Part shown: one piece after another, positions 26,106 through 36,263 of the stretch
Position numbering within the stretch: the first letter of the stretch is position 1
Layout: the number at the start of each line of letters is the position of its first letter
Assembly (NCBI GenBank): GCA_034638255.1
Contig: JAWPGT010000001.1
Location: forward strand, 806,001-870,000
Origin: Coprinus comatus
Taxonomy: Eukaryota; Basidiomycota; Agaricomycetes; Agaricales; Agaricaceae
Reading direction: 5' to 3'
DNA length: 64,000 nt
The notes under the pieces: model-generated
Seen by the model: the letters and a program-made list of their open reading frames with translations, nothing else
Told to the model about the DNA's origin: nothing
The model's database searches: none
Position numbers and translations under genes: made by a program

Positions 26106-26518
26106 ATGCCCTCTCTCTCTGACAACTACGACGTACTGCTCGAGTTCAACAACGATACCCAGCATCCCATTACAATCCAACTTCTACGCGACTACGGACA
26201 CAACACCGGCGCGGTTGTATTGCTCAACACCTCAGAATCAGTTACCCTCGTCCTTGAGTCTGGCTCGGCATACCGCTATGCACTCAAGATGCGTACACAG
26301 GTTGTTAGCATAACGTGTGTGCGGACCTTCCACTGCACTAACATGACAGGCTTATTCTACCACATAGTGCACGGTCGTGGCGAAATGTCCAATGTCAACT
26401 CTCCCATATTTTCTCGGGGCCCGAAGTATCAACGCCTTCAACTTGCTCAACATCCAACGGTATCAGTATTGATGGCCTCTTTAATGATTTTCGGATGTCT
26501 ATTTGGAACGAGTCATAA
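26106..26518 (+). CDS. Small orphan protein, about 119 residues
   Basis: Not recognised as a characterised family. Exon 1 (26106-26314) codes MPSLSDNYDVLLEFNNDTQHPITIQLL in pieces, with an alternating hydrophobic pattern that suggests a beta sandwich: PITIQLLRDY, VVLLNTSESVTLVLESGSAYRYALK. A 53-nt GT-AG intron (26315-26367) then joins SIT to ARSWRNVQCQLS, after which the protein ends GLFNDFRMSIWNES. Reading through the intron would instead give a Cys-rich tail with no pattern, so the spliced form is preferred. The codon bias and intron size match its neighbours. No signal peptide or membrane helix is seen, so the product is probably cytosolic. Confidence 0.65.
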
Positions 26519-27062
26519 GCTTGATATATAGGTGACCAAAACAAACACTACCGCCGTTTACATCCTTTAACGCCTGCTGTGTTGCCTTTAGATTCTGCCA
26601 GAGCTTTCTATCTTACGTTCAGACGGACCACATCTTACTCCGCCTATTAATCATTCCGAGCGTCCATTCCCCGTTTATTGTGTATCACTGTTATTGGTAT
26701 CAAGCCTGGAGAATCGACAACTAGATATAAACAAAACGCTCTGTGTGATTACCTCTGGCAGGGCTTATTCCGGGGCTGGCAATTGCCCGACAGTCTAAGA
26801 TATTACGGGAGATCCTGTTATATTTCGAGCGTACACGTCCCAAACACTTATTGTGTTGAGACCTCGGCGGAAGTTAGCTCTGATGGCCACATGCTTGAAC
26901 ATACAAGGATAATGGGTTCTCACATCTTTACTTCTCTTCGAATTCTGCATGACAAGACTCCATCACACACCCTGAGAACAGGGATCCTTGTTTAAATGAC
27001 ACCACACAATGCAACGGGGAGAACGAGAACGTTGTCTGTCATTCCTACTACAACTATAGAGC
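26519..27062. other. Tandem intergenic region, 544 bp
   Basis: An open frame at 26678-26995 lacks any conserved pattern and starts in a region without a good context. I see no gene here; it should hold a 3' UTR and the AIM6-like promoter. Confidence 0.45.
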
Positions 27063-28194
27063 ATGCTCATGAAAAGCGTTGGGACGTTGCTTTCGGCCGT
27101 AATATTGGTACACGCCAAGCCTTCCATCCTCCAAGACATTAGACATCTGCAATTAAGCAAATCTAGCCTCTTGCAATATCCCACTCAGCTCACCCAAGGA
27201 ATCATTCCGAAGGGCATACATTCGCACAATGATTGTAAGTCCATGCTCCCGCTTTCTCGTACGGTACATAATGCAAATTGATCATCAGACTGGCGGGAGG
27301 TTCCTCTGTTTACCGCAATTAGTTTTGGTGTTGCAAGTGTGGAAGCAGATGTATGGCTGATCGACGGTGAATTGCTCGTTAGTCCCTAGATATCTAGAGG
27401 TGCCTGGCTCACTAATAACTCTGTAAAGGTCGGCCATGAAGTTGCCGCTCTTACCAAAGAGCGCACTCTGGATTCATTATATATCCAACCTCTCATGAAG
27501 ATGGTGGATCAACAAAACCCAGGAGGTTCGTTAACCAATCAAACTACACCAAAGTAAATGGATTTATTTTTGCCCAACTGGTTCTCATCTTCGTTTATTA
27601 GTGGTGTGTTCGACACCGCAAGCAACATACCCCTGCAATTGTTAATAGACATCAAGACTGACGGCGAAGAGTAAGTTATTTAGTACCGGGAAGTTCGAGA
27701 CCAGTAATACTGAGTGGGTTAGAGCCATGCCTTTTGTCCTTCGTTCTTTAGACCCACTGAGGCGCAAGGGCTATTTAACAAAGTTTGAGAACGGAATTAT
27801 CCAACGTTCTGCTATAACTGTGATTGGAACGGGTAACACTCCTTTGAACGATGTCTTGAACCTATCACCAAGGGACTTCTTCTTTGATGCTCCTCTCACA
27901 CGTCTTGATTCAGGGTTTGCAGGGAACACAAGCTGGTCCCCTGGCATCGCGCCAATAGCAAGCACCAATTATGCATTAGCAATAGGTTGGAATGGGATTA
28001 ACAATATTACGAGTGCACAACTGCAAACACTGGAAAAATTGGTATCAGACGCGCATACACTCGGAATCAAGGCAAGATTTTGGGAAACTCCCGGATGGCC
28101 CATTTTTGCAAGGAACCATATCTGGAAGCAGTTAATTACGAGTGGGTCGGATTGGTTGAATGTTGATGACGTGGAAGCAGCTAGCAAGTTCTAG
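27063..28194 (+). CDS. AIM6-like protein, PLC-type phosphodiesterase fold
   Basis: AIM6 proteins (altered inheritance of mitochondria 6) share the TIM-barrel fold of glycerophosphodiester phosphodiesterases; their substrate is unknown. The N-terminus MLMKSVGTLLSAVILVHA looks like a signal peptide or membrane anchor. The family block IHSHNDYWREVPLFTA follows, split by an intron after HSHND, then GVASVEADVWLIDGELLVGHE, where the His and Glu/Asp match the metal site of the fold. Later blocks are LLIDIKTDGEE, DFFFDAPL, WNG, KARFWETPGWP and the end SGSDWLNVDDVEAA. Five exons; the last (from about 27727) carries half of the protein. A second ATG two codons downstream could also be the start. The stop lies only 21 bp from that of the next gene. 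Confidence 0.86.
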
Positions 28195-28215
28195 GGGGAG
28201 TAGTGAATCTAAAGA

Positions 28216-29214
28216 TCATGTAGTCTTGTACTTCCCCCCAAATACACTCTTCATTGTCAGAAGAGGGCCTTTTGGCAATACAGATCTGGGACCGAGTTTT
28301 CCATGTGCGAGTTGCAAAGCAGAACGCCTTTCTCCAGGCACAAGCTGACCGGCATGTAGTCTCGGAGGAAGTTTCTGCTTTTTGGTGGCCTTGACTTCTT
28401 CGTGAAGTGCCTTGTATGCCACAGGGGTAGCTAACAGTTGGTCCTAATAATACTTCAGCATAACGTTACGAGGATCATGAAGGTTGGCTCACCATATGGC
28501 TGGCGGCTTTCTCGGCAACCTCCCCAGTAGCATCTTGACCTCTGAACTTGAGAAGTTTTTGCAGATTCCACCGCGTCTTCTCCCGTAGAAGGCTACGCCG
28601 AGCTTTGGTTGGCAGTATGGATTCATTTTTAACGATATCTTTAATGTCCGCATGAGGGTCATTGACGAGGCTGGATGCCTTTGTGCTAGATAGCTTCTGT
28701 CGCATCACATCCCAACCAATAGCACGCGACGTCATTTCAAGCCGAAGGTCCCGAGGGTTATCGACTAATTCGAGGATGGCTTGAGGTGCATTATCTCCCT
28801 TCCTGTTGCCAAACTTATGTATGCGAGTGTATCCTCCAGGTCTCTCAGCGTAGCGTTGCGCGAATGTCCCGAAGACTTTCGGAAGTACTTCCTCCTTAAG
28901 CACAAAAGAGGCAGCACTGGAATATGATGCATTCGTGTTCTTCTTGCCTAGAGAAATTATCTGAAGTAGTTTTTAGCGTGTGGTGATGTTAGTATTCATA
29001 AATGCCTGGCAAACCTTCTCAGCTAGTCTGGCAGTGTCGCGTGCTTTGGGTAGAGTAGTTCGGATCTGTTCGTGTTCGAATAGTGAAGTGACGAGGTTAC
29101 TGTCGGGAACTCTAAGAACTGTTTGAGATAACATATAGAAGGAACATACCGGAGCATCAGCATACGATGTGATGATGTCCTCGAGAACTTGCGGAATGCT
29201 ACACCATGCTTCAT
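28216..29214 (-). CDS. Mitochondrial large ribosomal subunit protein bL17m
   Basis: bL17m is a structural protein of the mitochondrial 54S subunit near the exit tunnel. The start at 29214 reads MKHGVAFRKFSRTSSHR, the bacterial L17 N-terminus, followed by LRNLVTSLFEHEQIRTTLPKA split by an intron, RDTARLAEK, a linker and RPGGYTRIHKFGNRKGDNAPQA, the most diagnostic L17 segment. The C-terminal half (residues about 130-260) is a basic mitochondrial-specific extension ending VFGGKYKTT. No separate cleavable presequence is obvious before the L17 core. The gene is convergent and almost overlapping with the AIM6-like gene. Confidence 0.92.
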
Positions 29215-29430
29215 GTTGGGGACGTTGCTGTGACTGACGCGCTCCAACGGAAAGGGTGCAATAGACAATTTTGACGGCTGACATAATCAAGGCATTTTAA
29301 GTACACAGCATTATTTCATGTAGTCCTCATTTCAGCCAAAGGATAATAGGATTCTTATCTAACCAATAACCAGGACAGTAAAATAGTGAATTAAAAAAAT
29401 TTACAATGGCCGAAGGCAATAAAAATGTTT

Positions 29431-30720
29431 TCAATCAAACATATAGCGAGTGCTTCCTTTGTATTTTCCACTCAGGTCGACGAGAAAGACATTACCAGAG
29501 TCTGGGAACTGCTCTTGCAAGTTAGTATTCCCTCCATTAGCATCACAATGGGCGGTTGTCACGAAAAGCTGATCGTTGTCAGGACCTAACAAAGGGATGG
29601 ATGAAGGTCAGCCGTTTGAAATATGGATAAGCAAGTCCTTACCGCCGAAGCAGCACGCGGTTACGTGGAGAGCCGTAGGAAACTGAATGACAAAATCAAT
29701 CAGCCCCTCTGGGTTGAATCTGACTATTTGTGAGCCACCCCATCTACTTGTGAAAGTCAGCCATATCATTGCACCTGTATTGCTAGACTTACCGAGCGCT
29801 CCAGACAAATCCCTCGCTGTCGATGCAAAGCCCGTCACAAAAGGAATTCTCTGGCAGTCCGAGAGCTACTGCATCAACGAAAACTCGGCGGTTAGAAAGC
29901 TTCCCGTCGTCGTAATCATATGCGTATATGATGTTCTTAAAGGAATCTGTAAAGTAACTGATTGTTTCATGAGGAAGAGCTTACACCCTACATAGTACTA
30001 TTAACGTACAATGTTTTCTCGTCCGGACTCCATCCGAGCCCATTAGAGTCCTGAATCGCCTGTTTTAGCCTGGGATAAGGTTAACGAATGTGTGACTTAC
30101 AGTGAAAGGACCAGCGTCAGCAATCACGCAGGTTGCATCTGAGGGATCATACACGTATAGTCGACCTGGTATGCTGTGATTTGGTGAATATAGGGTGCCC
30201 GCGAAAAATCGTCCTTTACTATCACAAGCACCATCATTAAAACGAGTATGAAGTGCCTCAGCCGGAGATAGGGGTTCACTAAAGTACTGAATCGTTGCGT
30301 CCCCTGGTAAAAAGGCAAAACCTCGACTAGCGGCACAAGCAAGCTGCCAATCGTGAATTGAGAACTTGTGGGTACGAACATAGTGAATGCATACGGTGGA
30401 ACTATTTTGACACAAAGATAAACATGTTACCGACTCTTCCAACTGCTCTACTTCAATCCCAAGATCTTGAGTACTGACGTGATAAACCTAGAACGATTAT
30501 CAATTACTTAGAGAAGAAGGGACATCTTCAGGGCCTGACCCGTTTGGCATCAATATCTACGAAATGCAAAACAGCAGTACGTGAGTCATATAGGGGTGCT
30601 GTGATAATAAAGTCAAGATGCAAGAAGAATACGAATACGTCAAATTATAACACCTTCTCCCAAGAGGCAATTCACACGTAGCCAAGGGTGATGTACAACG
30701 AGCACAGGAGCATTGGACAT
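29431..30720 (-). CDS. SMP-30/gluconolactonase-like beta-propeller protein
   Basis: Members hydrolyse sugar lactones or related esters using a divalent metal in a six-bladed propeller. The start at 30720 gives MSNAPVLVVHHPWLRVNCLLGE; the metal-binding Glu is in LGE at the first exon junction (LGE-APLYD). The remaining metal ligands are visible in RFNDGACDSKGRFFAGT (Asn) and DSNGLGWSPDEKTLYYV (Asn/Asp). Further blades contain GRLYVYDPSD, FCDGLCIDSEGFVWSARWGG and the end VFLVDLSGKYKG. Seven or so short introns. The true substrate cannot be inferred. It lies in tandem between bL17m and the mitochondrial acyl carrier protein genes. Confidence 0.88.
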
Positions 30721-31052
30721 TTTGTCGAGGGAAGGGCGAAACAAGGTATGTAGTAAGTTTAGACAAAGGATCAGGTGCGTGATCTTGCTGCATTTGTATG
30801 TGAGATGTCTAAAGTGCAATGCAATCGAATAAATAGGTAGTGATATGGGGTAATGTCCGAGTTGGAGGTATTTGTTTTTGTTGAAGATTGCTGTACAAGG
30901 AGCTGACAAGGCAGGGGGTAAGCTGGTTTCAAATTGTCGCAAGATGTGGGGGGTTTCAGATAGGCGCAAGCGGCGGCGAGTAGAAATAATTAGGATTGAG
31001 GAAGTGATTTATTACACGGGTTTTTCCGAAAGCGAAACTACTCCACATATAT
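30721..31052. promoter_or_regulatory. Tandem spacer upstream of SMP-30 gene
   Basis: These 332 bp hold the 3' UTR of the acyl carrier protein gene and the promoter of the SMP-30 gene. An open frame on the opposite strand (30872-31180) overlaps the ACP last exons and shows no conserved pattern. Confidence 0.4.
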
Positions 31053-31623
31053 CTAGTGAGCTATGGGTTGGAAGGGTGTATGGTGAGCAAGGGAAACAAG
31101 CAGAGAGTGAAGGGACAAACCATCTGGGGTCTTGGCAATATAGTCAATTGCTAAAGAACGGTTTAGGAGGAGGATTATAGTATTGTGTGAGAGCACTTAC
31201 CCTGTTGCACTGTTTGAATTTCGTCAGCTTCAACATCTGGAATCTCAATTGAGAACTCCTATCAGAGAAAGGAAGTCATTATGGAGCTATGTGTAGTATA
31301 AATGATGAGTTTACCTCTTCTACTGCCATCACAACTTCAACTGCGTCCAGGCTGTCCAGACCAAGGTCGGTTGAAAACGATGCAGCGGGAGTGAGCTATA
31401 GTTGCTAAGTAAACCTACTTGCAAGCCTTGAACAATCTTCTGGACGAACCTTTGCCTGGTCGACCTTTTCAAAACCTTTCAACACGTCGAAAACACGCGC
31501 CTGGATGACATCTCGTGAGAGACCGGCAGCGGCGGAATAACGGGCATGGGGGACGACACGAGCAGGCAGGCGTGCAAAGGTAGAACGAGAAAGTGACTGT
31601 GTGGCAATACGGAGGAAAGACAT
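31053..31623 (-). CDS. Mitochondrial acyl carrier protein
   Basis: This protein carries acyl chains for mitochondrial fatty-acid and lipoate synthesis and is also a structural subunit of complex I and Fe-S assembly. The N-terminal 40 residues (MSFLRIATQSLSRSTFARLP and following) form a basic, Ser-rich presequence. The ACP fold then has VFDVLKGFEKVDQAK, SFSTDLGLDSLDAVEVVMAVEEEF, with the phosphopantetheine Ser in DSL, EIPDVEADEIQTVQQ and AIDYIAKTPDAH. Five exons; the last codes only the final two residues and the stop (31053-31060), joined after a 55-nt intron, giving the common fungal ending of the family. A divergent ribosomal protein gene lies 510 bp upstream. Confidence 0.94.
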
Positions 31624-32133
31624 TTTGGATATGAGGAAACTGCTGGAGGGACTTGCTAGTGAGTGACGCGCCTCAAATCACCTGGTTCAGCCGGCAATGT
31701 CCGACACTTCCCACTTCCCACTCACTCACAAACCTGGCTTTCATCCACTTAGTTTAGTATATCTATCGCTAGGCATATGTGTACTCTACGCTTCAAGCTT
31801 CATTACCGATCGACTAGTCAGTCAAGTAGCTTAGGAAAATAAAACACCATATTGAGCTTTCGTCTGCTTGAAGAATGTTACAAGGTGAATACGGAGATAA
31901 GTCGTTGCCCCGGCAAAATTATTTCATGCTGGGGTATCGACCCCCCACCTACTATTATATCTCGGTGATTGCCGATCGCCAGCTATGTAGTTAGCAAATA
32001 AGGTTTGTGTGTGTGTAAGCCACTTGCTATACGACCAGAGGCCCTATCCGCTATCGTCGCTCAACCTCAAGGTATGCACCGGTACACAACGTTCCGCGTT
32101 ACATCGCATTAACCGATAGTGTAGACAACCGCC
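31624..32133. promoter_or_regulatory. Divergent promoter region of ACP and uL13 genes
   Basis: The 510-bp spacer includes a short GT run (gtgtgtgtg near 32008) and CT-rich leaders on both sides. No coding segment. High expression is expected for the uL13 gene, but no specific ribosomal-protein motif was identified. Confidence 0.45.
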
Positions 32134-32894
32134 ATGGCCACATTTTCGTCGACGCCCATCGTCATTGATGGCAAGGGTCACCTCCTTGGTCGATTGGCCT
32201 CTATCATTTCGAAGCAGATCCTCTCCGGCCAGAAAATCGTTGTTGTTCGTTGTGAAGAGATCAACATTTCTGGAAGCTTCTTCCGCAACAAAGTGCGTTG
32301 TTGAAAGGATGGATTTTTATTGCTGAATGCTGAGCTTATGCAGCTCCGATACCACAACTTCCTCCACAAGCGTCATATTGTGAACCCCAAAAAGTCCGGA
32401 CCCTTCCATCACCGTGCTCCTTCGAAAATCCTCTACCGCGCCATCCGTGGCATGGTTCCCCACAAGTCTGCCCGCGGCGCTGCTGCCCTTGAACGCCTCA
32501 AGCTCTTCGAAGGTGTGCCCCCTCCTTACGACAAGAAGAAGCGTATGGTTGTCCCCGAGGCTTTGAGGGTTCTGCGGCTGAAGCCTGGACGCAAGTATTG
32601 CACTGTCAAGGCAGGTCGATTGATGGTACACTGGTTATGGTCATAAGCCTGAACCCGTTTAAACAGCGTCTATCCCATGAGGTTGGTTGGGGCTACAAGG
32701 ATGTTCTTGATCGTCTTGAGGACAAGAGGAAGCTCAAGGCACAGGCCTTCCACGAGCGCAAGGTAAGTTGAGGTAGATGGCCACATGCGACGGTGATTTG
32801 ACGAGATGTATAGATTGCCGCACTCAAGCTTCGCCAGAAGGCTATTGCGGATGTTGCTCCGTCGTTCCCTCAACTCGCCCAGCTTGGATACTGA
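32134..32894 (+). CDS. 60S ribosomal protein uL13 (L13a/L16)
   Basis: uL13 is a core protein of the large cytosolic subunit. The start [23 protein letters not shown] follows a good context (gccATGg). Family blocks are [50 protein letters not shown] in sequence, [48 protein letters not shown], and the helical tail [21 protein letters not shown]. Length about 200 residues, as usual. Three short introns, at residues about 55, 155 and 185. Codon use is the most biased in the window, with C-ending codons, as expected for a ribosomal gene. I looked for snoRNA boxes in the introns and saw none long enough to call. Confidence 0.97.
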
Positions 32895-33217
32895 GTCTGG
32901 GGAGCAAGCTTATGAATTATACTGGATGAGCTGTGGCATAAATTGGTCAATGCTATGTTACTCTGCTGCTATGAACATGTCAGGTGAAAATATGATATGC
33001 CATTCATTATTCTTGTCGTAGCAATAGAAGTGAAGCGATACATACAGAGAGGAAGGTTAATTGCCTGAAATGAGTAAGTGAGGGACCGGATGCCCGGCCG
33101 GGCCATCCCGCGGGCTGATCGCCGGAGATGGGCCAAATGCATTTTTCAAAGCGCTTGGTCCCACAGGCCACACGCAACTCAATTCCTTGATTCCTCTCCT
33201 CCCTCTTCCCTCCCGCC
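32895..33217. other. Tandem intergenic region
   Basis: A 323-bp spacer ending in a CT-rich leader before the KH-protein start. Nothing else was recognised. Confidence 0.4.
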
Positions 33218-34350
33218 ATGCCCTCCGACATCAACGAAAGTATGCCTGATCTTTTTTTTCTCATGTCCCTGCTCACCTCAATCCCTAGCCTCTCCCCCCA
33301 GATCCCCCTCCCCCTCCCCCTCCCCTTCCCCTCAAGACACCCTTACCCTCCGTGCCCTCGTTAGTACCAAGGATGCTGGTGTCATCATTGGAAAAGGCGG
33401 CAAGAACGTCGCTGAGCTTCGTGAGCAAACTGGTGTAAAGGCCGGCGTCAGCAAGGTCATGCCTGGTGTCCATGAACGTGTTCTCACTGTCACCGGTTCC
33501 GTCGAGGCAGTTGCAAAAGTTGGTTTGATTTGTAAAAAAAAAAAGCATGTGGCTTCCATGGCTGATAACATCTTTACAGGCATATACGTTGATCATTAGC
33601 CAACTCCTCTCAGCCAATCCAACATCCCCCGTTGTTTCTTCCCCATCGAACATCCACACTTCGATCCGTCTTCTTATTTCTCACAATTTAATGGGCACCA
33701 TTATCGGTCGCAGCGGTTTGAAGATCAAGGAAATTCAAGACAATTCCGGTGCTCGCATGGTCGCATCGAAAGAAATGTTACCTCAATCAACTGAGCGCAT
33801 CGTCGAGGTTCAAGGAGCTCCAGATGCTATCGGACGTGCTGTAGAGGATATCGGTCGATGCCTTTTGGAAGATTGGGAGCGTGGTCTTGGTACCGTCTTG
33901 TTCCATCCTGGCACTGTCGATGACCGGGCTGGTGGCAACCGCCGTCCCCAAACTCAACCAAACCCTTCGTACGGTATTCCACGCCGACCAAATGGTGATG
34001 TTGGAAATCGCGGCCGTACTTCGCCCCCAGTTTCTCCAACTCAATCCCCAGTCTCTAGCCAGCCTCCTGCTAATCTCCGCACACAAAATATCTCAATCCC
34101 TTCTGATATGGTTGGTTGTATTATTGGACGAAGTGGTACGAAAATTACGGAGATCAGAAGGCTTTCTGGGTCCAAAATTTCAATTGCAAAGGCACCGCAC
34201 GATGAAACTGGCGAACGCATGTTTACAATCGTTGGTACCCCCGAAGCTAATGAAAAGGCTTTGTTCCTGCTATACAATCAGCTCGAGAGCGAGAAGGAGC
34301 GAAGGGTTGGTAGAGAAGCTCAGCAACAACAGGAGATGCAACAAGAGTAA
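33218..34350 (+). CDS. Three-KH-domain RNA-binding protein (PCBP/Hek2/Rnc1 type)
   Basis: Such proteins bind C- or U-rich single-stranded RNA and control mRNA stability, localisation or translation. A seven-codon first exon (MPSDINE) is followed by a Ser/Pro repeat and three KH domains. Each has its GxxG loop: GVIIGKGGKNVAELRE (KH1), GTIIGRSGLKIKEIQ (KH2) and GCIIGRSGTKITEIRR (KH3). KH2 and KH3 are separated by a Pro/Ser/Asn-rich linker of about 80 residues. The tail is Gln/Glu-rich (QQQQEMQQE). Three exons; the intron after EAVAK contains an A11 run next to its donor. Spacing of two close KH domains plus one distant domain matches the PCBP/Hek2 group. The specific orthologue cannot be told. 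Confidence 0.9.
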
Positions 34351-34840
34351 TCAAGTTTTATGACAAGTGAATTCCTTGCTGTGACTTGCGAATCCACCCA
34401 ACGCCGGCCGTTATTCGACTTTCTTGTATGCCTTTTCATATTACACATATGTGAAGCATTTTTGTGGTCGCTTTTACGTATTTCCTTCCGTTGCTGTCTT
34501 CCCATGTCCATGTGATCATTCTTGATCTTCCTTCAACTAGCAAAATTAAAAAAAAGCTTTCCCCTCGTTATCTTGACCCCCACTTCTCCCTGCTTGAATC
34601 ATCCAGCTTGTGTTCTATTCTTCCCCTTTGTCCCTTTGCCGACCATACTGCTTTCTGAATGTCAAAAGTATCACAATAGCCTAATTACTTGTTTTAGGGA
34701 CCCCGCTTTGAATTGTGTCGTACATAGACTGTTGAAACAACATGGACTTGTTCCGGGAAAAAAAAATCAAAATGTACTTTTCGATCACGTGTGCTACTAT
34801 TTTATATCTAACTGCAAGAGTTTTGTATCGTATATACCTC
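34351..34840. other. Tandem intergenic region, 490 bp
   Basis: This spacer has pyrimidine-rich sequence and a weak open frame (MDLFREKK from 34742) running into the next gene. I judge it a leader rather than coding because it is AT-rich and unlike the protein downstream. Confidence 0.45.
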
Positions 34841-36201
34841 ATGCCACCTCGTCCTCCTAATCATCAGCAACACTATCATAACTCTGGCGCCGTTGCGTAC
34901 AATGTTGTAGAAGCCCTACGCAATCCATATGGCATTCAGCCAATGAACCAGTTCCAGAATCCTTACTCTGCTCACTATGCGAATGCATATATGCAGGCGC
35001 AACAGACAATGTACTCTACCCCCGAAGGATATACACTCTCATCGACCTACAATCCTTATGTACCATCTCCAAGAAATATACCACCTGCAACAAGAACTTT
35101 GAAAGGGAAGGGGAAACCCGTTCTTAATAGGGAGAATGACAATGGTCCACGGTCTTCTCAGCAGCACGGTTCCTGGTACCAACCGGGAAATTCTAGGTGT
35201 ACAAAATGCAGTTTTACTGGGTCGTCTAAATCTCTGGAGATACATATGATGGACCGACATTTGATTTATCCTCCGGGCTTCGACAAGAAAAAAGAATCTA
35301 GCTGGGATGCCGATATAAGTCTCAAAGGGTGCATATGTACCGAGTCTTTCCAGGTATCTTGCTGATACAACTTGTTGGTCCACAGGAAACCTATTCCTAT
35401 CCAGGGCACATCTCTCGTTCTTAATACTCCAGAGGCTGTTGAAGCCTGGCTGGAAGAGCGACGCAAGCGATGGCCAACGGTGAAACGAGTAGAGGAGAAG
35501 ACAACGAAGATGGAGGAGGCCATTGCTCGTGGACAGCTCCCACTTGGAGGTATTCAATCTGGTGGAAAGAAGAGACAACGCGAGGAGGGACAAACCAACC
35601 AACGGGGCAGGAAGCGTCGTAATCATGGTGATAGGTTAAACATAGGGGAGGGCAGCAGGAGTTCTGGATTTGTTCAGGCAGCACCAAGAGAGATCCATGC
35701 CCAAAAAACCCCAACTTCAGACTCTCTACCACTTATTGCCAGGCCCTCGCTAGTGCCAAGCCTTGAGAGTGATGATGACGGCGATGATGGTGCGCCTGAA
35801 GTAGTCTCCTCCAAACCTCCACAACAATCGACGCCTATCGTTGAAACTCCGGAACCACCAGCAAATAGCACAGGAACAGTTGTACCACCTAAGCGCCATA
35901 ATCAAAATCAGGTACCTAAACATCGAGCTCGAGAACCTAAGCTTCCTCCTCGTAATCCCTTTGCGTCACGACCAACTTTGTTGCGGAATGTAAGCCGCTC
36001 TTACCTTCACAATTGCCTCATACTCAATCAAGTGTCCAGCTTTTACTCCCTGAAATTCGCATGACAGTTTCTAACCTATCGCAAGCCGTCCGGTTTTTAG
36101 TAGACAATGACTTTTTGCGTGACGTTGAACTCAAACCTGGGCAAGCGAATGAGAATCTCATCGAGGTAGTTGAGTCACACAATTCAGCAGAATCGACATA
36201 A
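34841..36201 (+). CDS. NUFIP1-like C2H2 zinc-finger protein (snoRNP assembly)
   Basis: NUFIP1 and its yeast counterpart Rsa1 assist box C/D snoRNP assembly together with the R2TP complex. The start is placed at MPPRPPNHQQHYH (34841). The N-terminal 110 residues are rich in Asn, Gln, Tyr and Pro. A single C2H2 finger follows (CTKCSFTGSSKSLEIHMMDRH), one residue over usual spacing shown here only in part. Next is the conserved PIPIQGTSLVLNTPEAVEAWLEERRKRWPT region in spaced form, a basic stretch (RGRKRRNH), an acidic Asp-rich stretch and the C-terminal NLSQAVRFLVDNDFL block. Three exons joined by two GT-AG introns (about 35330-35383 and 35990-36038). It converges on the M16 protease gene with 62 bp between stops. 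Confidence 0.86.
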
Positions 36202-36263
36202 AGCAGGTGTCATCCATTAGGATACTTGATTAATTATATTTCTAATATACATGTCGTTTTATA

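Noticed and set aside
34742..34840. N-terminal extension MDLFREKK of the NUFIP1-like gene
   Set aside because: It is AT-rich, hydrophobic and unlike the family; the ATG at 34841 gives a Pro-rich start typical of NUFIP1-like proteins.
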